A program made the translations under genes and the position numbers. 64,000 nucleotides of DNA, taken from the NCBI GenBank assembly GCA_039621445.1, contig CP154956.1:3385873-3449872 (forward strand), given 5' to 3'. Under the pieces are notes generated by a model, which did no database searches, had not been told where the DNA came from, and saw nothing but the letters and a program-made list of their open reading frames with translations. Of this stretch, positions 1-9,181 are shown piece after piece (the stretch's first letter is position 1; each line of letters opens with the position of its first letter). The DNA is from Euglena gracilis (taxonomy: Eukaryota; Euglenida; Euglenophyceae; Euglenales).

Positions 1-2
1 GT

Positions 3-584
3 TCTGTTTCATCCCCAGGCTATCAAGGGTTTAGGCGTTCAAGGTCGGTGGGTGTTGAAAATCGAGGGGGGAGGCAATCGGGGAGTCGGAAGAGTTCACC
101 TGGGTCAACCCCGGGTAGGGCAACGACACCTCCCCCAGCCAGAAGCAGATCACAAATCAGCGAAACAGCAAAACCTGATCAATCTGTTGCGGTTTCATCT
201 TCAAATGTGCAGCCATCAAGCAATTCTTCAAAGCTTTCAACGGTGGAGAACCCACCCAATGTGCAAAGACCGGTAGTTGGGGGGGCACAATGGATCCCAC
301 CCCCCTCACAACCAACAATGCCGTATGTTGTTAGACAAGCTCCGTGGAATAGAAACAATTTTCAGTCGTATGGCAAGGGCAGCCAATGGAAAGGAGGGAA
401 CAATTCCCAGGGATATGGGGCAAATAACTCCCAATGGTATGGGGGTAACCAACAGGGGTACAAGGGGAAGGGTGGCAAGGGAAGGGGGAGAGGCAAAGGC
501 TATGACCAGAATTTTAGTGCCAAAGGGGGGAAGGGCAATAACAATAACCCTACACCAACGGTGGCCCCCCCTTTTCGCCTTTAG
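3..584 (+). CDS. gag: gag C-terminal part, basic low-complexity tail (partial)
   Basis: The frame is open from the window edge to a TAG at 582, so this is the 3' part of a longer gene and no start should be assigned. The visible 193 residues are disordered: a Ser/Pro/Arg-rich first half, then a Gly/Asn/Gln/Tyr/Lys-rich half with repeated GNNSQ-type and GKGGKGRGRGKG-type runs. Such RG/KG-rich tails bind nucleic acid and can replace the CCHC zinc knuckle of gag nucleocapsid; no CCHC knuckle is visible here. Position upstream of pol supports gag. The structural capsid part would lie left of the window. Assignment rests on position and composition, not on a recognised domain. Confidence 0.7.
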   Translation, partial: SVSSPGYQGFRRSRSVGVENRGGRQSGSRKSSPGSTPGRATTPPPARSRSQISETAKPDQSVAVSSSNVQPSSNSSKLSTVENPPNVQRPVVGGAQWIPPPSQPTMPYVVRQAPWNRNNFQSYGKGSQWKGGNNSQGYGANNSQWYGGNQQGYKGKGGKGRGRGKGYDQNFSAKGGKGNNNNPTPTVAPPFRL

Positions 585-898
585 GGATGCAGGGGTAGAA
601 AATTTCAGCGGTTTATGACCCCGGGCAGTGAAAACCCCAACCCAGCTTTTAAACCCGACCCTTCCACCCGTAACCTCCAATCCACCAACCATCTTACCAC
701 AAACGAAATGACCGGGAGCGGAGCTTGGAGTGAAGTCAAATGGGCTTGCCGAGCCCAGCGTGATGGAGTGAGGGAGCGAGAAGCCAAGACCCCCCGGAGC
801 CAAGGAAAGCAGGCACGGCCGGAGGCGGGCGATGGAGGTATGAGGGGGAAGCGAATCCCCTCCCATTCCTTTCGCGTGCACATCCCTCCCCATTCCAC
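585..898 (+). other. Spacer between gag stop and methyltransferase ORF
   Basis: No recognisable domain. The gag frame stays open after its TAG, through a Met at 615, to a stop at 927-929, overlapping the next ORF by 31 bases. The encoded stretch is Pro/Arg/Ser-rich and may be a readthrough extension of gag or simply leader for the downstream ORF. No repeat was found here. Confidence 0.4.
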
Positions 899-1492
899 AT
901 GCCAAGCCAAAACTATTATGATTGTTTGAGTGTGAATAGGCGGGCCTCAAACAAAAAGTGGGCCAGAAAACTTCCCAGGGCATTGGACCTCTTTTCTGGG
1001 AAAACTTCAGTGGGAAATTATTTCCGAGAAAAGGGTTATGAGGTGATTTCGGTGGACATCAACCCAGGTTTTCACCCAACCCATCCCGTGGACATCCTAG
1101 AGTGGGAGTATCGAGTATACCCCCCTGGATATTTCCAAGTCATAACGGCTAGTCTGCCTTGCACGGAGTATAGCCGTGCTAAGACGGTGGGAGAAAGAAA
1201 TTTGGAGTGGGCAGACCAACTTGTGACAACAACTTTGGAAATTGTCGAATATTTTCAGCCCAATCTATGGTGGATTGAAAATCCCCGAACGGGACTTTTG
1301 CCAAAAAGGCATTGTGTGCAAAATTTGAATTTCATCGATGTGGATTATTGTCAATTTTCAGATTGGGGATATCAAAAGCCCACCCGCATTTGGGGGAGTG
1401 AAAATCTTTTGAGTTTGAAGGACAAACTTCGTGATGGGAAAACCTGCCCCCATTTGATTGTGAGTGAGGGGGGTGGTTTGGTTCACAAATAA
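899..1492 (+). CDS. Retrotransposon-borne C5-cytosine DNA methyltransferase-like protein
   Basis: 197 residues with the core signatures of the C5-cytosine methyltransferase fold: motif I DLFSGKTSVG (about residues 30-39, SAM binding), the acidic VDIN (52-55), motif IV with the catalytic Pro-Cys in ASLPCTEYSRAK (Cys about 88), and motif VI as ENPRTG (127-132). The chain is short and lacks an obvious target-recognition domain; it resembles compact phage- and virus-type Dcm relatives rather than DNMT1/3. The ATG at 899 is the first in frame and sits 30 residues before motif I. It lies in the same frame as pol, separated by one TAA and 18 bases. Likely role, by inference: methylation of element or host DNA. 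Whether it is active cannot be told from sequence, but all catalytic residues I can check are present. Confidence 0.82.
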   Translation: MPSQNYYDCLSVNRRASNKKWARKLPRALDLFSGKTSVGNYFREKGYEVISVDINPGFHPTHPVDILEWEYRVYPPGYFQVITASLPCTEYSRAKTVGERNLEWADQLVTTTLEIVEYFQPNLWWIENPRTGLLPKRHCVQNLNFIDVDYCQFSDWGYQKPTRIWGSENLLSLKDKLRDGKTCPHLIVSEGGGLVHK

Positions 1493-1510
1493 CAATTGGG
1501 AGGAAACGGA
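1490..1510 (+). promoter_or_regulatory. Candidate stop-codon readthrough or reinitiation site
   Basis: The methyltransferase frame ends TAA CAA TTG and stays open in the same frame into pol, whose first ATG follows at 1511. The hexamer after the stop, CAATTG, matches the CAR-YY part of the tobamovirus-type readthrough context (CARYYA) except for its last base, and the stop is UAA rather than UAG. Either readthrough making a methyltransferase-pol fusion or short-distance reinitiation at 1511 would work. Inference only. Confidence 0.35.
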
Positions 1511-4333
1511 ATGAGGGTGAGCACTCAGCAAAAATGGAGGGTACCTGAAAAATTGGTCGAGTACCTTCTTCCGGCCCTTGATTTTAAGGAGGAAAAGTTT
1601 TCGTTTAAGCGTGAGGATTATGCCGTTCGAAACTCATTTGTGCAAATGATTGAGGAGAATGTTCAAAGGAGGGCCGAGGTGGATTGTTTTGCTTCTACCC
1701 AAAATTCTCAGTGCACATCATATTTGACCGAGAAGGAATATGCTTTGACGGTACCATGGGGAGGGGGGGGTACGATTTGGTTGAACCCCCCCTGGACATT
1801 GTGGCCAAAGGTGGCAAAGAAATTGCAAAAGGACCCTTGTGATGCCATTTGCATCTTACCTGCCTGGAGCAAAGGTTGGGTAAGGGAACTTGTTCGGAAG
1901 GCATCAAAAAAGTTGTATTTTCCACCCGGAACCAAGCTTTTTGAGGTGGATGGGAAACCAATGGGGGGTGTGAGGTGGGGAGTTTGGGCCCTGTTGATGG
2001 AGGGTAATAAGCCCCCCGCCAACACTAGCAACCCCAAGAAACCAAAGGTGGTACATTTGAAATCACGGATGGTTAAAAAGAGATACCCACCCACAGGGAT
2101 TGAGAAATTTTCGAAAGACCGACAACTTTTGATTCGGACAAGGGTTGTTTTAGGGAATGGGGAGGAACAAAATTTGGATATTTTGGTGGACACCGGTGCG
2201 GAGGCTAACCTCATAAAGCAAGGGTTAGTGAGTGAGCACCTAATGTATTCGGCCGAACACCCCTTAAGGTTTGAAACCGCTAACGGTCAAGCCTTGAGTG
2301 GTGGGGGGAGGTGCACAAAGGTGGTGATGAAGTTGCAAGGGGAGGTGAGTGATAACACCCCACCCACAGATTTTGAGTACGATGTGGAATTTTATGAAGC
2401 CAATATCAAACTGGACGCAATTTTATTATACCCATGGCTTGTGCGCTCAAAAATCGGAATTTTTCCACATCACCGTGCTTTGGTAGTGGAGGAACCCGAA
2501 TTGACATTTTTGTTCGGTGTGAGAGATCATAGGAGAAAACGGCAAGGAAAGGTCCCTTGCACCCTTCCCCAAGGGGGGGAGGTGACAAATTTGGAAAATT
2601 TTGGCTTTCACCTTCCGATGGAGGGTTTTGATCAAAGGGGACAAACCTTGGACGAGCACTCACTCAAAATTTTGGGCAAGAATTTGGAAATGGCAAATGA
2701 AAACCCCCTACCTATTCGCAAAATGATCATTGCAAGGGAGGGGGAGGGGAATAATGAAACGGAATCCGAAGAGGAAGAGAGAATAAGGAAGCTAAGAGAG
2801 GAAATTTTTGGAAGGTATGATGGAACCGTATTTCGGTCTAAGGTACAACCCGACCCACCCGTAAGAGGACCATATGGTTATGCATTCATACCTTTGCAAG
2901 AAGGAGCGCGGCCCACCGGACAAAAACCATTTTTCATGCACGGGGAACGAAAACAAGCTTTGGAAAAAAGCACTCAAGATTGGATCGATATGAAATTCAT
3001 CGAGCCAGCCACAACAAAAAATTCAGAATGGCTCTCACAAACATTCCCCGTGCCCAAAAAGTCAGCCGATTTTCCTTGGAGGGGGGTTGTTGACATGAGT
3101 GGGCCCAACCGCCAATCCCGTAGGTGCAACTACCCTCTTCCGAAAATCGAAGACATCCTGGTGAAGCATGGCGCAAACCAAATGTTCTCCATTTTGGACT
3201 TAAAACAAGCCTTTCACCAACAGCCGCTTCACCCGGATAGTAGGCCTATAACTTGCTCCTTCACACCAAAGGGTCTTTACCAATGGAGGGTGAATGTAAT
3301 GGGGTTAACTAACGCCTCACAACAATTCCAACAAATGATGGATGACCGTTTAGCACCCGTAAGGGATATTGCTACCCCAGACATTGATGACATTTTGGTA
3401 GGGACTACCGTCGGGGAGGGGGAGGATCTCCTCGAGGCACACAAAAGGGATTTGTGTAGGGTGTTGGATTTACTCGCCGAGGAAATTTTTGTAGTGGACC
3501 CCAAAAAAGCGGAATTATTCATCAAGGAAGTGGAATTTTGTGGCCAGATTTTGGGGCATGGTACGCGTCGGCCGGCCGCCGGCAAATTACGTGCCATTGA
3601 GAAACGGGAGGTTCCTACAACCATAACGGCCTTAAGGGCTTTCCTCGGTTTCACAAATTATTACAACACCTACATACACATCGATGCCCAAGTTGCGGCA
3701 CCTTTGCAACATAAGTTGAAGGTGTCTAGGGAGGAAGGCAAGAAAGGGAGCAAAAAATGGGTTGAATTCGGGGAGGTTGAACACAAAGCATTCGAGGAGC
3801 TAAAGAAACGGTTGTGTTCCGGTTTGATTCTTCAAAGGGTAGACCCCGATAAACCCTTTGCTTTGAGAGTTGATGCGAGTGGGTATGCCGTAGGAGCAAC
3901 TTTAGAACAACTCAAAGAAGGAAACGGTACGCCCACACCCCAAGATATTTTGGACAAAAAAACGGTGCCTGTTGCTTTTATGTCCCGAGAACTCACCGAG
4001 GGGCAAAGAAAATGGACCCCCCGGGAATTGGAGACATATGCCATAATTTTGGCACTCCAAAAATCGGAAAGTTGGATTGGTCTCCAACCCATTTTGGTGT
4101 TGACCGATCACCAAAGTTTGGAGGCATGGGCAAAAGAAGTGCTCGACACCCCAAGTGGACCGGTGGGGAGGAGGGCACGATGGCACCAAATTTTCTCAAA
4201 ACACGATTTGACAGTGGGGTATATTCCGGGGAAGGAAAACACCATTGCCGACATTTTAAGTCGGTGGGCGTACCCCGCTTCACAAGCTTTAAGGGACATT
4301 AGTAAACATGGGTCGGCCGAAGATAAGAGGTAA
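1511..4333 (+). CDS. pol: Pol: adenine-methyltransferase-like domain, protease, reverse transcriptase, RNase H
   Basis: 940 residues from the ATG at 1511. Residues about 50-155 hold a VDCFAS ... NPPW (92-95) ... LPAW pattern. This matches the Dam-like domain carried by DIRS and some other retroelements, with NPPW standing for the [DN]PP[YFW] motif of N6-adenine methyltransferases. A retropepsin site, VDTGAEANLI, follows at about 226-235. The RT covers roughly 470-720: MSGPNRQ, the first catalytic Asp in ILDLKQAF (about 562), and DIDDIL (about 623-628) in place of the usual YxDD box. The RNase H covers roughly 780-930, with RVDASG (Asp about 786), an RELE Glu near 840 and LTDHQ (Asp about 864), ending in the typical GKENTIADILSRW. 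The frame ends in TAA directly against the ATG of the integrase ORF in the same frame. All catalytic acids are present, so the copy looks functional. Confidence 0.93.
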   Translation: MRVSTQQKWRVPEKLVEYLLPALDFKEEKFSFKREDYAVRNSFVQMIEENVQRRAEVDCFASTQNSQCTSYLTEKEYALTVPWGGGGTIWLNPPWTLWPKVAKKLQKDPCDAICILPAWSKGWVRELVRKASKKLYFPPGTKLFEVDGKPMGGVRWGVWALLMEGNKPPANTSNPKKPKVVHLKSRMVKKRYPPTGIEKFSKDRQLLIRTRVVLGNGEEQNLDILVDTGAEANLIKQGLVSEHLMYSAEHPLRFETANGQALSGGGRCTKVVMKLQGEVSDNTPPTDFEYDVEFYEANIKLDAILLYPWLVRSKIGIFPHHRALVVEEPELTFLFGVRDHRRKRQGKVPCTLPQGGEVTNLENFGFHLPMEGFDQRGQTLDEHSLKILGKNLEMANENPLPIRKMIIAREGEGNNETESEEEERIRKLREEIFGRYDGTVFRSKVQPDPPVRGPYGYAFIPLQEGARPTGQKPFFMHGERKQALEKSTQDWIDMKFIEPATTKNSEWLSQTFPVPKKSADFPWRGVVDMSGPNRQSRRCNYPLPKIEDILVKHGANQMFSILDLKQAFHQQPLHPDSRPITCSFTPKGLYQWRVNVMGLTNASQQFQQMMDDRLAPVRDIATPDIDDILVGTTVGEGEDLLEAHKRDLCRVLDLLAEEIFVVDPKKAELFIKEVEFCGQILGHGTRRPAAGKLRAIEKREVPTTITALRAFLGFTNYYNTYIHIDAQVAAPLQHKLKVSREEGKKGSKKWVEFGEVEHKAFEELKKRLCSGLILQRVDPDKPFALRVDASGYAVGATLEQLKEGNGTPTPQDILDKKTVPVAFMSRELTEGQRKWTPRELETYAIILALQKSESWIGLQPILVLTDHQSLEAWAKEVLDTPSGPVGRRARWHQIFSKHDLTVGYIPGKENTIADILSRWAYPASQALRDISKHGSAEDKR

Positions 4334-4336
4334 ATG
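4331..4336 (+). promoter_or_regulatory. Abutting stop and start, TAAATG, between pol and integrase
   Basis: The pol TAA (4331-4333) touches the integrase ATG (4334-4336) and both lie in the same frame. In most gypsy elements protease to integrase is one polyprotein, so this is either a single nonsense mutation in this copy or a translational switch. Other copies of the element would decide. Confidence 0.4.
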
Positions 4337-6202
4337 GAGGAGCTCATAAGAGAGGAGAGGGAAGATGAGAAAAATTGCTTGTTGGTCAAAGTCAAAAATC
4401 AGCCTAACGCTCGTAACTTATGGATAAGGGGGGTGGTAACCCGCAGTGGAAAAGAGGTGGCACCCAATTTTGTGGATGATGCATCAGGGAGGGGTACCGA
4501 GAGTGTAGAAAGTCCGGGAGGAATAAACACCACCGGAGACACTCACTCACAAGGGCCTAGGAATTTTGGTTCGAAAAAGGGTAAGAAGAGAGTTACCTTT
4601 AGGGATGGAACGGACCCTGCGGGAAATTTAGTGACTTGCCCAAAACTTCCGACTAATGAGTTACCAAGGGGGGGGACGGGAGAAGGTGTGGCCACACCAA
4701 CTCCAAGTGCAACCCCCAAGCTAACAAAATCAGTTTGGGAGAGAGATTGGGTAGTTGCGTATACCGAATGCCCCACTTGGAAGGAAATTTGGCTGGCAAC
4801 TCAAAATGACGGTGAGTGGCCAAAAGGTGTGAAAGTTCACAAGGACCGTATGTTTTTTGAGGAGAAATTGTGTGTCCCACTTTCTTTTCAAGAATTCATT
4901 GTACAAGAGGTCCATGAATTCTTGGGGCACGTTGGTCCGGAAAAAGTGTGGAATTTCATCATTTTGCGGGATGCATGGGCTGATGAAAAAAGGGCACGTG
5001 TTTTCAATGAAAGTTGTTCCAAAAATTGTGTCACGTGCCAAGCAAGTTCAAGGGGGGAGACGTTGAAGGGACCCACAGATTCAACACCCATTCCACCGGC
5101 ACCCATGGTGAGTGTGGCCTTAGATCTTTTCAAAATGCCATTGGTAAAGTATGAGGGGGAAAATTACAATACCATGGCGGTGTGTGTTGACCGGCACTCC
5201 GGTTGGATCGTGGCCATACGCTTTTTAGAAAAAGGATTAACGGGTGCAAAATTGGCAAAGGCAATGCTCAAACATTGGAGACTTTTTGGGATTCCTTCAA
5301 AAATTTCTAGCGACCAAGGGAGTCATTTCGTGAACACATGGTGGCAAACCATGTGCTCGTTTTTGAGAATCCGGCAAGCTTTTTCTCAAGCCTACCACTA
5401 CCAAGCCAACGGGCCGGTGGAAAGGGCGGGTCAACAAGTCATGGAGATTTTGAGGAAACTCTTTGTGGACGGAAAAATGAATTGGGTTGAGGCTCTACCC
5501 GAAACTTTGGATAGGATTCATGATGCGAAGGTGGAGGGTGGTTTTAGCCCATACCAAATTATGACCGGTAGGGAACGTCCCCTTGGGGGGATACCTTACC
5601 AAGCCTCCAAAGAGTGTGAGGATGCCCAACAGTTTTTTCGTCGAATGAAACTGATCGATGAAACGGTGGCAAAGGTTTTAAACCACACCCATGAGGTCCA
5701 AGCCAAAAGGATTAACCAAGGTCGAAGAGAAATGAAACCATTAAAAATTGGAACCCATGTGTGGTACAAACGACCCGAGGGTTCGGGTGAAAAATTAAAC
5801 TCGAGGTGGATTGGTCCCGGTATTGTCAAGGCTCGGGAGGGAGAGAGGAGTTATGTTGTGGAAACCAAACCGGGTGTGCAAATTAAGACACACCGAAGTT
5901 TTCTCAAGGAGTATAGGGAACCACCGGTTTTTGGTAAAGTGGTTCCTTTGTATTTTTTCAAACGGACGGAAAAAGAGGAGGAGGCAATGCCCGATGAATG
6001 GGAGGTTGAGAAAATTTTGGCCCACCGTAGGAAGGAGGATACGTGGGAATTTCTCACCAAGTGGGTTGGTTATGAGGAGGGGGAAGAAACCTGGGAACCC
6101 ATTGGAAATTTCATTCATCGGTTTAGCCATGAATTGGTTCGGTATTGCGCACACAAAAATTTGAAGGTGAATTTAATGGGGGAACTTCAAAAATCTTTGT
6201 GA
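4334..6202 (+). CDS. int: Integrase with C-terminal chromodomain
   Basis: 622 residues. A 150-residue linker leads to an H2C2 zinc-binding domain (His about 193 and 199, Cys about 235 and 238 in NCVTCQ). The catalytic core follows: Asp in VALDLFKM (about 263), Asp in SSDQGSH (about 326) and Glu in GPVERAG (about 362). The spacing between the last two is exactly 35 residues (DD35E). A GPxVxKxR-like SH3-type region precedes a chromodomain at about 554-608, starting EWEVEKILAHRR and containing LTKWVGYEEGEETWEP. The aromatic and WxGY-type residues of retroelement chromodomains are present. Chromodomains of chromoviruses steer integration to chosen chromatin, commonly heterochromatin. Frame intact, key residues intact. 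Confidence 0.95.
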   Translation: MEELIREEREDEKNCLLVKVKNQPNARNLWIRGVVTRSGKEVAPNFVDDASGRGTESVESPGGINTTGDTHSQGPRNFGSKKGKKRVTFRDGTDPAGNLVTCPKLPTNELPRGGTGEGVATPTPSATPKLTKSVWERDWVVAYTECPTWKEIWLATQNDGEWPKGVKVHKDRMFFEEKLCVPLSFQEFIVQEVHEFLGHVGPEKVWNFIILRDAWADEKRARVFNESCSKNCVTCQASSRGETLKGPTDSTPIPPAPMVSVALDLFKMPLVKYEGENYNTMAVCVDRHSGWIVAIRFLEKGLTGAKLAKAMLKHWRLFGIPSKISSDQGSHFVNTWWQTMCSFLRIRQAFSQAYHYQANGPVERAGQQVMEILRKLFVDGKMNWVEALPETLDRIHDAKVEGGFSPYQIMTGRERPLGGIPYQASKECEDAQQFFRRMKLIDETVAKVLNHTHEVQAKRINQGRREMKPLKIGTHVWYKRPEGSGEKLNSRWIGPGIVKAREGERSYVVETKPGVQIKTHRSFLKEYREPPVFGKVVPLYFFKRTEKEEEAMPDEWEVEKILAHRRKEDTWEFLTKWVGYEEGEETWEPIGNFIHRFSHELVRYCAHKNLKVNLMGELQKSL

Positions 6203-6638
6203 GCCAATTTCATTGAGGCTCAATTTTGTTTTTCTATCGGATTTTACACGGTGAGCTCAATTTTTAGAAGCTCTGGGAGGTGGAACGGGGCCAAGTGCCG
6301 TGCGGCACCGGGGGGCCTTGGTTTCACGCTCCTCCGCTCATTTCTATCCTTCATTTTGTACGTGCACATGTCTTTTGTGTGCGGGCACATTCACATACAT
6401 TCATTTTGCTTTGCGCACATACACACACGCGTCATTTTGCTTTGCGTGCACACATGTGCACACGTTATTTTGCTTAGCTTGCCCACGTCATTATGTTTTA
6501 TATTGGCCTCTTTGTCTCAGGAAAGCAGCCGGGAAGCTCCAGCACATCGGGAGCCCCGACATTGTAAATATTTGTAAATATTTACGTGCGGGCATGCTTT
6601 CAAAGGTATGGGAGGAAGGAAGGAAAGTTGTTGGGGGT
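6203..6638. other. Non-coding 3' flank of the gypsy element
   Basis: No gene seen. It should hold the polypurine tract and 3' LTR, but no repeat partner is inside the window. From 6402 to 6487 there are three imperfect units of about 30 bp beginning CATTTTGCTTTGCG and containing alternating CA/TG stretches. Confidence 0.5.
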
Positions 6639-7026
6639 TGTGTGTGGCGGACAGCCTTTTCAAGATCAATCTCCAGAAATCTCTGAATTAGGCATTGCCA
6701 GAAAAAAGGGTTCAGACCAAAATCTTAATCTGGGAATTCTGTGTTTCATTCTGTATTTCAGTGGCAGCCTATGGCAAACAGTGTATCAGTTTGCTTGGAC
6801 TTCATTGGCATTGGCAAACATCTTCAAGATTTGTTCCCCTGCTGTGCAAAAGATTTTGAAAACTCCAGTGATGCAGTGGGAAAATGCCAGTGGAAAAGCC
6901 CAAGTTGGCAGTAGGAGACTGTCCAGCATTGCACATTACAGGTTGGCCTGGGCCAGAAGTTGGTCACCCCAAGTGTCATTGGACAAGGGCTGTCACAACA
7001 CACTGAGCCGAGGACCCACCCTCACA
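6639..7026 (+). repeat. 5' LTR of element A
   Basis: 388 bp, TG...CA ends, nearly identical to 7589-7976. Preceded by the target duplication GGGT. Confidence 0.88.
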
Positions 7027-7040
7027 CAAACTGATATGAG
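7027..7040 (+). promoter_or_regulatory. Post-LTR motif, candidate primer-binding site, element A
   Basis: CAAACTGATATGAG directly follows the 5' LTR. Closely similar sequence follows the 5' LTRs of elements C and D, so the position is under constraint. It may be a tRNA primer site or, through its ATG, the start of the short internal frame 7036-7191 (51 residues). Confidence 0.5.
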
Positions 7041-7577
7041 CTTTGTCCAGTACAAACGATCCTGTTGGGCCACGAAGGGGATTGGCACTCAGATGGTGAT
7101 CTGGTGGACTGTCATTACATTGTCATTGGTGGACCACTGGCTGCAGCTGATGGCAGTACTTTGCACTGTACATTGCTGCAGATGTCATTGAAGATTGCAT
7201 GTCATTGTCATTGAACTGGAGATGGTGATGAGCCGTGAGGCACGTACAACAGAATCTAGCACCGGTGGAGCATCGAGATGAGCCGTGAGGCACGTACTGG
7301 AGAAGGAGTTGGTGGTCATTTGTTGCCCTGGGCAGCCCAGTTGTTGGCATTGCCATGGGTTGTGGGTTAACCGATAAAACCCTCTGCCGTGAAGTTTTGG
7401 CATTGATGTAATGCTGTCTGCTGGAGGTGTTCTGCGGCATTAGATGTCACGGTTTGATCGTTTTCTCCGTCTTCGTCTTCTGCGTGTTTCTGTCTCTTCT
7501 CCATGTTCTGCGAGGGGCTAAGTGGCTCGTCTGTCCGCTGTGCTGCGAATGCCTGGGCAATTGCGCAGCAATTGTTC

Positions 7578-7588
7578 AGGAAGGGGGG
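7578..7588 (+). promoter_or_regulatory. Polypurine tract of element A
   Basis: AGGAAGGGGGG abuts the 3' LTR. Just upstream two CAATTG copies form an inverted repeat, an arrangement also found in element D. Confidence 0.7.
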
Positions 7589-7976
7589 TGTGTGTGGCGG
7601 ACAGCCTTTTCAAGATCAATCTCCAGAAATCTCTGAATTAGGCATTGCCAGAAAAAAGGGTTCAGACCAAAATCTTAATCTGGGAATTCTGTGTTTCATT
7701 CTGTATTTCAGTGGCAGCCTATGGCAAACAGTGTATCAGTTTGCTTGGACTTCATTGGCATTGGCAAACATCTTCAAGATTTGTTCCCCTGCTGTGCAAA
7801 AGATTTTGAAAACTCCAGTGATGCAGTGGGAAAATGCCAGTGGAAAAGCCCAAGTTGGCAGTAGGAGACTGTCCAGCATTGCACATTACAGGTTGGCCAG
7901 GGCCAGAAGTTGGTCACCCCAAGTGTCATTGGACAAGGGCTGTCACAACACACTGAGCCGAGGACCCACCCTCACA
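7589..7976 (+). repeat. 3' LTR of element A
   Basis: Second copy of the 388-bp repeat, followed by the target duplication GGGT. Confidence 0.88.
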
Positions 7977-8410
7977 GGGTCCCCTCGGCAACTATGATCG
8001 CCAACTCCGACATCGCTACATTTGCCGCCTCCATCACCTCTACACCACCACACCGACATCGGCAGCACCAATCTCTGCCAACATCGACACCTCCACGGGA
8101 AGAACGATCGGCGGCGGTACGAAGGAAGGCTCGTTTCACCCCTACCGCTACCTTTACATCAACGATTCGCACCGCACTCATAACCGTTACTCCTCCCTTC
8201 CCCCCACACATCCCTTCCACCACGCACGCATAAAACCCCATCGGCGGTTGGAAAATACCAAGACCAAAAAAATACCAAGTAGGGAGAATGTGAGATTCGT
8301 GGATGGCCATAGCCCCTGTGGTTTAATGTGGAGACGCTCGCAAGAATTTTTTTGGGGATTTTTTTCCAATTTTTTGAAGCCCTTCAAGGAGATTGAGTTT
8401 TGAGCACATT

Positions 8411-8610
8411 CCCCCCGGAGGGGGGAGGCTGATTTTTTCAACCCCCCCCCCCGGAAGGGGGGGGGAACGAATTTTTATTCCCCCCCGGAGGGGGGGGGGA
8501 GGGTGAATTTTCATTTCCCCCCGGAGGGGGGGAGGGCAAAATTTTTTCCCCCCGGGGGGGGCGAATTTTTATCCCCCCAGAAGAAAGGGGGGGTGAAAAA
8601 TTGTTACTCC
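8411..8610. repeat. Tandem C-run/G-run hairpin repeats
   Basis: About five units of roughly 45 bp, each a C-run, GGA, G-run inverted repeat followed by an AT-rich GAATTTTTATT-like spacer. Each can fold into a hairpin; the G-runs could also form quadruplexes. The rest of 7981-10200 holds no recognisable gene apart from this and the CA run below. Confidence 0.7.
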
Positions 8611-9118
8611 CAAAGGAAGGAGCGGCCATGGATTTGCCCCCGAGTCAAAGGGGGGGGGGCGATGTGCCATTCCCCTCGGCAAGGATTTCCATTGGACGGA
8701 AGCAATCTTTTGTTTGTGACACCAATTCCTTTTTGTTCACCGGGTGAGTTGAGAGGTTTTGTAATTCTATCCTTTCCAATCACGTAGGACGCTTCTTGGT
8801 TTCAAAGGTTGATTCACTCTCACACTTTTCAGCAGAAATTGTTAAGTAGGTTCAAGTTGGGTCTTCTCTCATGGATTTTCAAGTTATGATTTTTGGAGAG
8901 GGATACACCATTCCAGGGGGGGGGGCACTTTCTCCCCACAACGATGACAAAAAAGGGAGGAAATGCTGCCCGTTTCATTCGCACATGGTTGCAAGAGCAA
9001 ATAGAAGGGGGGGGGCAATTACCAAGGATGCGAAGAAAGTCCCCCTTGCCGATTTTTCCATTGGGAAAGGACTTCGGTTTTGGATTCGAAGGCGATGAAG
9101 GAGGAGTTGGGCGCATGC

Positions 9119-9120
9119 AC

Positions 9121-9174
<54 letters not shown>
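9119..9174. repeat. (CA)n microsatellite
   Basis: About 28 almost perfect CA units. Reading frames across it are artefacts. Confidence 0.95.

Positions 9175-9181
<7 letters not shown>

Larger units (their letters stand above)
1..6202 (+). mobile_element. Ty3/gypsy chromovirus-type LTR retrotransposon, 5' end outside window
   Basis: Four consecutive plus-strand reading frames give the order gag tail, C5-methyltransferase-like ORF, pol (adenine-methyltransferase-like domain, protease, RT, RNase H), integrase with chromodomain. Protease-RT-RNase H-integrase order plus a C-terminal chromodomain is the hallmark of Ty3/gypsy chromoviruses. The left end is cut by the window. I could not find the 3' LTR: nothing after base 6202 repeats sequence seen before base 1000, so the given right border is only the last stop codon. 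Long uninterrupted frames indicate a young copy. The two methyltransferase-like parts are unusual passengers. Element class is certain; the boundaries are not. Confidence 0.93.
6639..7976 (+). mobile_element. TRIM-like LTR element A, complete
   Basis: Two 388-bp direct repeats, 6639-7026 and 7589-7976, differ at one position that I can see, begin TGTGTGTGG and end CTCACA (5'-TG...CA-3' as in LTRs). The whole unit is flanked by the 4-bp duplication GGGT (6635-6638 and 7977-7980). A purine tract AGGAAGGGGGG lies right before the 3' repeat. After the 5' repeat comes CAAACTGATATGAG, a motif shared with elements C and D. The 562-bp interior has no gag or pol, so it must be moved in trans. Near-identical LTRs mean recent insertion. 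Confidence 0.9.

Noticed and set aside
306-983. 225-codon minus-strand frame over gag and its spacer
   Set aside because: It mirrors the low-complexity gag tail, has no motif, and lies opposite a well-placed gag reading frame.
6203-6638. 3' LTR of the gypsy element
   Set aside because: No repeat partner inside the window and no convincing polypurine tract, so it cannot be placed.
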